Under the pieces are notes generated by a model that was not told where the DNA came from, ran no database searches, and saw nothing but the letters and a program-made list of their open reading frames with translations. The position numbers were made by a program, and so were the translations under genes. Positions 42,657 to 48,161 of a stretch of 48,161 nucleotides of DNA are shown here, in pieces (the stretch's first letter is position 1; every line of letters begins with the position of its first letter). This stretch comes from Planctomycetota bacterium. Lineage in GTDB: Bacteria; Planctomycetota; Planctomycetia; Gemmatales; Gemmataceae. The stretch lies in NCBI GenBank assembly GCA_016872605.1, contig VGZI01000024.1, forward strand, positions 1 to 48,161, given 5' to 3'.

Positions 42657-45629
42657 TCAACGCACCGACATCAGAAACGCGATCAGATCCGCCATCTCCT
42701 GGTGGTTGATCGACTTCTCCAGGCCCTCCGGCATGAACGACATGCCAGTCGAACGCAGCTCCTCGATATTGATGCGCAGGATCGTCTCGTTCGTCCCGTC
42801 CGGTTTTCGCAGCGTGATGCTCGTTGCCGTCTCGGCGAGAATCATACCGGTGAGCGTGCGGCCGCTGTCGGTCTGCACATAATACGTGATGAACTTGGGC
42901 AACACTTCGCGGTTCGGATCGAGGACATTGAGTAGAATGAAATCGGGCCCGCGATCGCGAATGGCGCCCAGTTCGGCGCCGATCTGCTCGCCGACGCCGT
43001 CGATGCGATGGCACGCGGCACAGTTCTTTTTGAAGATTTCCTTCCCGGTCTTGATGTCGCCTTTGAGGGTGAGCGATTTCTGGTAGCCATCAACCACGTC
43101 CTTGCGTTTAGAAAGCTGCGTTCCCTTGAAGAGCTTGTCCGCACGCACGCGGATTGTGCCATCGGCGAAGACCTGCAGCAGCTTGATGCGGGCCGGATCG
43201 ACTTCGCCTGTCTTGATCTTGCCCCTTTCGACGGCGTCGAGAAACGCGTTGATCCACGCCGGCCTCGCAAACAGCGTTTCGGCCGCGGTCGCTCGCACCT
43301 GTGGGCTGAGTCCCGGCCAGGCGTCGACAATAATCGCGGGAACGCCCAATTGTTCGAATCGGCCGAGCGTTTCGAGCGCCGCCTTCTGCACGGCTTCGGG
43401 TTGTTTGAACTTCAGAAACTCCACAAAGTTCCGGGTGACCGTGTCGAACTCAGCAAGTCCGAGCGTGCGCACTGCCGCTACGCGATCGCCCACGGCTTGC
43501 TTCTCGTTTCCCGACGTTTTGATGGCATCGGCGACGAGTTCTTTGAATAGCTGTCCGGGCTTGCCCGATTTCGTGATGCGATCCCGGGATTTCGCAGGCA
43601 ACTTCGTCATCAGGCTGGCCATGTAGGCGCGCCCGTCATCCGCCGAGAGCCGATCGATGGTCGCCAGGAAATCAGCCAGCTCGTTCGCCTGATTGGCGGC
43701 GCCGATCTGAACGGCCAGCGCGGTCAAGAGAGCCTTGCCTTCCGTGCTTTGGCGGAGGCGCTCATCGTTCGCGAAGGCGCGGAACAGTTCGCCTCGCCGC
43801 GAGTGTGCGGAAGTCAGTATCGCCAGACGCATCCATGGATCTTTGCCGTCCTTGATCGCGAGGTTATGCAGTGCGCGCGCTGCCAGCTCTCCTTCGACCG
43901 CGCCAAGAGAAAAGGCGAGTTGATAACGCACGCGCAAATCCGGTTCTTGTTCGCTCAGAAGCAACAGATGGCGGCGCACATTCACCTCGGACGAGTATCG
44001 CTCCAGAAGCCTGACGGCATGCTCGCGCACGCGCGGCTCACTGTCGCTGATCGCGCCGAGCACATCGCCGACCTCCAAGGCGTTCAAACCGTCCAACGCG
44101 TAAAGTGCATGAACGACAGCGAGCGGCGATTTTGTGTCCCGCGCCAGCTTTTGCAATAGCGGCGCCGCACGTCCGTCCTGCCTCTGATAAATCAGCCGCG
44201 ACGCCGTGTCGCGGTGCCAGCCGTTTGGATGCTCCAATAGCTTGACGAGGTCGGCCGTCGTCGCCTTGCTCAGCCGTGGAATCGCGGGCTTGTTGAAGCC
44301 GGTCGGCGCGACGCGCCAAATGCGGCCATGGTTGACGCCCGATTCGATGTGCAGGTGCTTCAGAATCACCGGCGGAATCGACTCGATCGTCTCGATGATC
44401 TCCCGGTAGTGATCGATGACATATAGAGTACCGTCCGGAGCGTTGGCGAACTGCGCGGGGCGGAACCAGTTGTCCGTCGACGCAAGAAACTCGAAGCCAT
44501 CCTCGACTCGCTTGGCGTTCGCCGTGATCCCCGATTCGATGACGCGGCCATGCCAGACGAGATTATTCGATACTTCGCCGACGAAGAGTGTGCCCCGCTG
44601 CGCCTTCGGAAAGGCGTCGCCGCGATAAACGGTGACGCCGGTCGTGCCGGTAAAGTGGCCGGAGACTTCACCGGTCTCCGTCGGGCCCGGCACTTCGCCC
44701 TTGAGCCGAAGCCGAGTGCGAACGATGCGCCACGGCTCATTCGGACTGATGCGCTTTAGATAGTTTTTGCGAGCGTCCGTGTGGATGTTCACGAGCGGGG
44801 ACGGTGCCTGCACGTACGGGTTTTTGAGCAAGTAACGGCCATCGTACATAATGAGATGCACCGGGTTCGAGTTGTCGCATGTGTACTTGCGACCCCAGTC
44901 GTCCATCGACATGCCGTGTTGAGCGCTGCCCGCGACGAGCTCGAATTGCAGCGTGCGCGGATCGAACAGGAACCCGTGGCCTTTGACGTTGAACACCTTG
45001 GCGTCCTTCGCTTCGGCGAGCTTGACGTTGCCGCCGGCTGCACTGGTCGAGACGTGAAAGCGATTGTCGAGGCCCCAGCGGAACGAGTTGAGCATCGCCT
45101 CGCCCGCCTTGTCGCGGCCGAAGCCGGTGTAGACGATCTTCTTCAAATCCGCCTTGCCGGTGCCCTTGGTGTCTTTGAGATAGTAGATGTTCGGAACCGA
45201 GCCGACGAAAAGCCCGCCATCCCAACATGCCAGCGCCACGGGCGAGTCGATCTCCGCAAACGTCGTCGCCTTGTCGTACACGCCGGTGCCTTTGGTGTCT
45301 TCAAGCAGCTTGATGGCGCCCCGTTCCTTGAACGTCGGGTTGCCATGCTGGTTGTACTCCGGAAACTCGGCGACATACATGCGGCCATCTTCGTCGAAAT
45401 CGACCGCGACCGGCGAGCGAATCGCCGGCTCCGACGCGACCAACTCAATCTTGAAGTCGGCCGGCATCCGAAATGTGTTCACCGCATCCGCCGGCGCCTT
45501 CGGCGCGACCCGCGGCAACTCAGCGGAGAAGTCGCGGTCCTTCACGTCTTTCTTCGTGCTGCCCGAACTGGTGACGTGCCAGGCGAGAATAGAGACAAAA
45601 CATGCAGCGAGAAGCAAGAACGCGCGCAT
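42657..45629 (-). CDS. PVC-type CxxCH haem-binding propeller/HEAT protein
   Basis: A 990-aa exported protein. The start chosen is the ATG at 45629 (MRAFLLLAACFVSILAW), which begins a signal peptide; earlier codons are open but not signal-like. A beta-propeller of the PVC membrane-bound dehydrogenase family occupies about 40-500 (FKIELVASEPAIRSPVAVDFDEDGRMYVAEFPEY). HEAT-like helical repeats follow (about 500-820), then a cytochrome c-like domain with CAACH (870-874) and KNCAACHRIDGVGEQIG. The C-terminus (MADLIAFLMS) is typical. Electron transfer to a redox partner is expected; no substrate can be assigned. Confidence 0.9.
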   Translation of the reverse strand: MRAFLLLAACFVSILAWHVTSSGSTKKDVKDRDFSAELPRVAPKAPADAVNTFRMPADFKIELVASEPAIRSPVAVDFDEDGRMYVAEFPEYNQHGNPTFKERGAIKLLEDTKGTGVYDKATTFAEIDSPVALACWDGGLFVGSVPNIYYLKDTKGTGKADLKKIVYTGFGRDKAGEAMLNSFRWGLDNRFHVSTSAAGGNVKLAEAKDAKVFNVKGHGFLFDPRTLQFELVAGSAQHGMSMDDWGRKYTCDNSNPVHLIMYDGRYLLKNPYVQAPSPLVNIHTDARKNYLKRISPNEPWRIVRTRLRLKGEVPGPTETGEVSGHFTGTTGVTVYRGDAFPKAQRGTLFVGEVSNNLVWHGRVIESGITANAKRVEDGFEFLASTDNWFRPAQFANAPDGTLYVIDHYREIIETIESIPPVILKHLHIESGVNHGRIWRVAPTGFNKPAIPRLSKATTADLVKLLEHPNGWHRDTASRLIYQRQDGRAAPLLQKLARDTKSPLAVVHALYALDGLNALEVGDVLGAISDSEPRVREHAVRLLERYSSEVNVRRHLLLLSEQEPDLRVRYQLAFSLGAVEGELAARALHNLAIKDGKDPWMRLAILTSAHSRRGELFRAFANDERLRQSTEGKALLTALAVQIGAANQANELADFLATIDRLSADDGRAYMASLMTKLPAKSRDRITKSGKPGQLFKELVADAIKTSGNEKQAVGDRVAAVRTLGLAEFDTVTRNFVEFLKFKQPEAVQKAALETLGRFEQLGVPAIIVDAWPGLSPQVRATAAETLFARPAWINAFLDAVERGKIKTGEVDPARIKLLQVFADGTIRVRADKLFKGTQLSKRKDVVDGYQKSLTLKGDIKTGKEIFKKNCAACHRIDGVGEQIGAELGAIRDRGPDFILLNVLDPNREVLPKFITYYVQTDSGRTLTGMILAETATSITLRKPDGTNETILRINIEELRSTGMSFMPEGLEKSINHQEMADLIAFLMSVR

Positions 45630-45869
45630 CGGATTCTCGAAGAATAGGCGAGTGCCATGGATTGATGTTACGATAAGGCCCAAGCAGCGACGTGTCATCC
45701 AAAAAAAGAACTTTGCGTCGCTATGTTCGTCAAGCAATCTGACGTAACGTACTGTGTACGTGCAAGGTGCGCTCATGAACTTGGTACAGTAATTCACTCG
45801 TTTGTTGGGAGAGTTCACGGGAAAGGAAGCGCAAGGGGGGTGTGAGCGTTTCCCCTAATATTGCCCATG

Positions 45870-46965
45870 ATCGAAACCGTTCGCCAATCCATGAACTGCT
45901 CCCATGACGGCGTGACTCGCGATCTCTTCTTTCAGGTCGACGATGAAGGGAACTCCAAGATCATGACCCCCAAATTCCCCGAGGTCCTGGGTGAAAACGT
46001 GGGCGGCACAACGCTGGATCGACCCTATGCGAGCGGTTCATATTCCGTGTCGGACAATGGCACGATCGCATTCACACTCACCGCGCCGTCACATCCAGCC
46101 GAGGTGGCCGTGCGAACCGTTAGGGACAAAAGGCCGAGCCGATTGACCAACCTGTCCGCAAGCCTGCTCGATCAGAGGAAACTGGCGACCGTCGAGGAAA
46201 TTCGCTACAAGTCGAGCCACCTCGGCCGCATGATCCACGGCCCGATCGTGAAACCGGCAAAGGTTCGATGCGAAGAAGAAGTATCCGTTGATCCTGGAGA
46301 TACACGGCGGTCCGTTTGCCAACTACGGCCCGCGTTTCGCTGCGCAAATGCAGCTCTACGCCGCGGCCGGCTATGTTGTCTTCTATGCCAACCCACGCGG
46401 CAGCACCAGCTACGGCCCGGAGTTCGGCAATCTCATCCACCACGCCTATCCGGGCCACGACTACGACGACCTGATGTCGGGCGTCGATGCAGTCATCGCG
46501 AAGGGTTACATCGACGCCGACAGTCTCTTCGTCACCGGCGGATCAGGCGGCGGCGTTCTGACGTCCTGGATCATCGGCAAGACAGGACGGTTCCGCGCCG
46601 CCGTCGTCAGCAAGCCGGTCATCAACTGGTTCAGCTTCGTCCTCACCGCCGACATCTATGCGTTCTTCAATCGCTACTGGTTCCCCGGCCCACCGTGGGA
46701 ACACGCCGAGCATTACCTCAAGCGTTCGCCTATCTCGCTGGCCGGCAAAATCACCACGCCGACCATGATCATCACAGGAGAGGTTGACCATCGCACGCCG
46801 ATTTCCGAATCGGAGCAGCTCTACCAGGCGCTGAAACTGCGCAAGATCGACACGGCACTGGTGCGTATTCCCGGCGCCTCGCATGACATCGCCGCTCGGC
46901 CGAGCCACCTGATCGCTCACACGGCCTACGTTTTGGCATGGTTCGAAGCGTATCGTCGGAAGTAG
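45870..46965 (+). pseudogene. S9 prolyl oligopeptidase-family peptidase remnant
   Basis: Two plus-strand segments are parts of one S9 peptidase. The first (from about 45870) covers the end of a propeller (FFQVDDEGNSKI, LDRPYASGSYSVSDNGTIAFTL, EIRYKSSHLGRMIHGPIVKPAK). The second (from 46264) reads FDAKKKYPLILEIHGGPFANYG and holds the catalytic Ser in GGSGGG, the Asp in GEVDHRTP and His in ASHDIA. One extra G at 46263 shifts the frame between them. Relative to a normal S9 protein of about 650 residues, most of the N-terminal propeller is missing. The gene is thus both truncated and frameshifted, so activity is unlikely unless translation starts at 46288. Confidence 0.8.
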
Positions 46966-47108
46966 TTTGAGGTCGCGAATCTTGGCGGTCAGCTCGACAT
47001 CGGATACACGCACGCAGAACTCGCGCGGCTTCTGTCTTCGAATGCGGCGAAGGGGAGTATCAGAAGTGTGCGGATGTGCGGCCTGATGTGCGGATTCGAA
47101 ACACTGAA

Positions 47109-47144
47109 AAGCCCAGGGGTTTGAAGTGCCTCACCCCTGGGCTT
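47109..47144. terminator. Perfect 12-bp hairpin between convergent genes
   Basis: AAGCCCAGGGGT (47109-47120) and its exact complement (47133-47144) enclose a 12-nt loop. It sits between the S9 remnant (plus) and the universal stress gene (minus), so it can act on both strands. An A-run before and T-containing tail after it support this. Confidence 0.75.
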
Positions 47145-47152
47145 CTGCGAGG

Positions 47153-48085
47153 CTATTCCTTGGGGCGGCGAACGAGGATCGGGATCGTCGCACCGCGGAT
47201 GACTTTGTCGGCGACGCTGCCCATGAGGAGCCGGGCGAGCCCACCCCGCCCATGGGTGGCAATGGCGACCATGTCGATGGACGATTTCGCGACATCGAGA
47301 ATCGCCACGCCCGGTTGATCTTCGACCACGACGCGCGTGTCCACCTTCAATCCCTCACTCCGCAACTTCTGAGCAACCTTGTGCAGGTATTCAGTCGCTT
47401 CAAGACGCATCTGGGTATGCGCCTTCTCGACGCGTTTCATGATGTCGGTGGCCACGCTGCCGAAGATCGCGGGCTCGGCGGGAATCGTCATCGGATAGAC
47501 CGGCGACACGACCCTTAGCAACGTGTACTCAGCTTCCATGGCTCGGCCGAACATCAGAGCTGACTCGAGAATCTGCTCGGCGGCCGGCGATCCGTCCAGC
47601 GGAACGAGAATGTGCTTGATCGGCGTCTCCGTCGCCAGGTTCGGCGGCTCGTCACGGGGATGCACGGCAATCAGCGGAACCGTCGAGGTCCGCATCACTT
47701 CATCCGTGACGCTGCCCAGCCAAAATCGGCCCATCGGTCCGCGGCCATGCGTCGTCATCACGATAAAGTTCGCTCGCAGGCTGTCGGCTTGTTCGCAGAT
47801 CACCGTGGCGATGTCGCCGTCGACGTTGCGGATCGTGACCGGACTGGAGGTGCGATCCTGGAGTTTTTTCTGCACCGCCCGCAGGTAATCGCGCTCCTTG
47901 TTGCGCAATTCCTGATCGAGCGTGTTGTCGAATACTTGCAGCTCCGCGTAGGTGGCGTCCAAGAGCGAATGGACGTGAATGAAGTTCAATGACGCGTGCA
48001 GCCGGCGGGCCATGCTCATCGCCAACGGCAACGCGTGTTCGCCAAACGCCGAGCCGTCCAGCGGAACCAGAACGGAACGGATCAT
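47153..48085 (-). CDS. Tandem universal stress protein
   Basis: A 310-aa cytosolic protein with two USP domains. I chose the ATG at 48085 (MIRSVLVPLDGS), because it begins the first domain; 21 earlier codons are open. Each domain has the opening VLVPLDGS and the ATP-binding loop GxxG-9x-GS: THGRGPMGRFWLGSVTDEV and THGRGGLARLLMGSVADKV. Conservation of both loops suggests nucleotide binding in both domains. Role in stress survival is general to the family; nothing here shows the trigger. Confidence 0.93.
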   Translation of the reverse strand: MIRSVLVPLDGSAFGEHALPLAMSMARRLHASLNFIHVHSLLDATYAELQVFDNTLDQELRNKERDYLRAVQKKLQDRTSSPVTIRNVDGDIATVICEQADSLRANFIVMTTHGRGPMGRFWLGSVTDEVMRTSTVPLIAVHPRDEPPNLATETPIKHILVPLDGSPAAEQILESALMFGRAMEAEYTLLRVVSPVYPMTIPAEPAIFGSVATDIMKRVEKAHTQMRLEATEYLHKVAQKLRSEGLKVDTRVVVEDQPGVAILDVAKSSIDMVAIATHGRGGLARLLMGSVADKVIRGATIPILVRRPKE

Positions 48086-48161
48086 GGGAGTCTGCCTTTC
48101 ATCGGGAAGGTGGTGCGGCGGAGGATGAGGGAGCAAATTGGATGCCAAAATCGGAGGGGCG

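Noticed and set aside
45747..45761. ACGTAC-TGT-GTACGT as an operator upstream of the cytochrome gene
   Set aside because: A 6-bp palindrome of this type occurs by chance often in 48 kb; no second copy or regulator supports it.

Overview
The window is high-GC DNA from a planctomycete (phylum Planctomycetota; a Gemmata-like lineage is my guess). The main evidence is a set of families largely confined to that group: a BBP7-type outer-membrane barrel (25429-26604), a Tat-exported DUF1501 protein (27109-28470), a DUF1549/DUF1553 (PSD1) cytochrome protein (36208-39417) and a PVC-type CxxCH haem protein (42657-45629). Short CxxC zinc ribbons joined to Pro-rich linkers and membrane segments, and many intergenic palindromes, fit the same picture.

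Region by region. 1-1679 (+) is the end of a sulfate ABC transporter, cysW (cut by the window edge) overlapping cysA. 1710-10786 (-) is a three-gene run: a membrane-anchored zinc-ribbon protein, a 1668-aa protein with a caspase-like domain and a VWA domain, and an 869-aa protein with a second caspase-like domain. Both caspase-like domains appear to have lost the catalytic cysteine. 10944-15573 (-) holds a four-domain ribosomal S1-like protein and three exported proteins (DUF1259, beta-propeller, DUF1080-like). 16704-18846 (-) pairs an amidinotransferase-fold arginine dihydrolase/deiminase-like enzyme with a LOR/SDH (ornithine cyclodeaminase-like) protein, the two halves of cyanobacterial AgrE/ArgZ as separate genes. 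18922-20709 (-) carries a PlsY-DUF4149 fusion and a bifunctional-nuclease-family protein. 21079-24745 has a PP2C phosphatase, an SDR, release factor 2 with its programmed +1 frameshift, and an apparently exported methyltransferase. 24812-33397 includes one intact PilZ gene and a second one broken by a 116-bp MITE-like insertion, both behind near-identical promoter-like sequences, plus BBP7, tRNA-Gln(CUG), DUF1501, an NtrC-type regulator, an FHA protein and an aminotransferase. 33412-48085 is a mixed set of small enzymes, two large cytochrome-type exported proteins, a ceramidase-like protein, a universal stress protein and two decayed genes (an in-frame TAA in a HesB-like protein; a 5'-truncated, frameshifted S9 peptidase).

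A running theme is repeated palindromic DNA. At least six repeat families sit between genes, several fused directly to stop codons. One has jumped into a PilZ gene, and one appears to be translated inside a ceramidase-like protein. The least described functional unit is the pseudo-caspase/VWA/zinc-ribbon locus; the best-supported mechanistic observations are the MITE excision that restores the PilZ frame, the prfB frameshift, and the split arginine-to-proline gene pair. All functional statements come from reading the sequence by eye; no database search was run.
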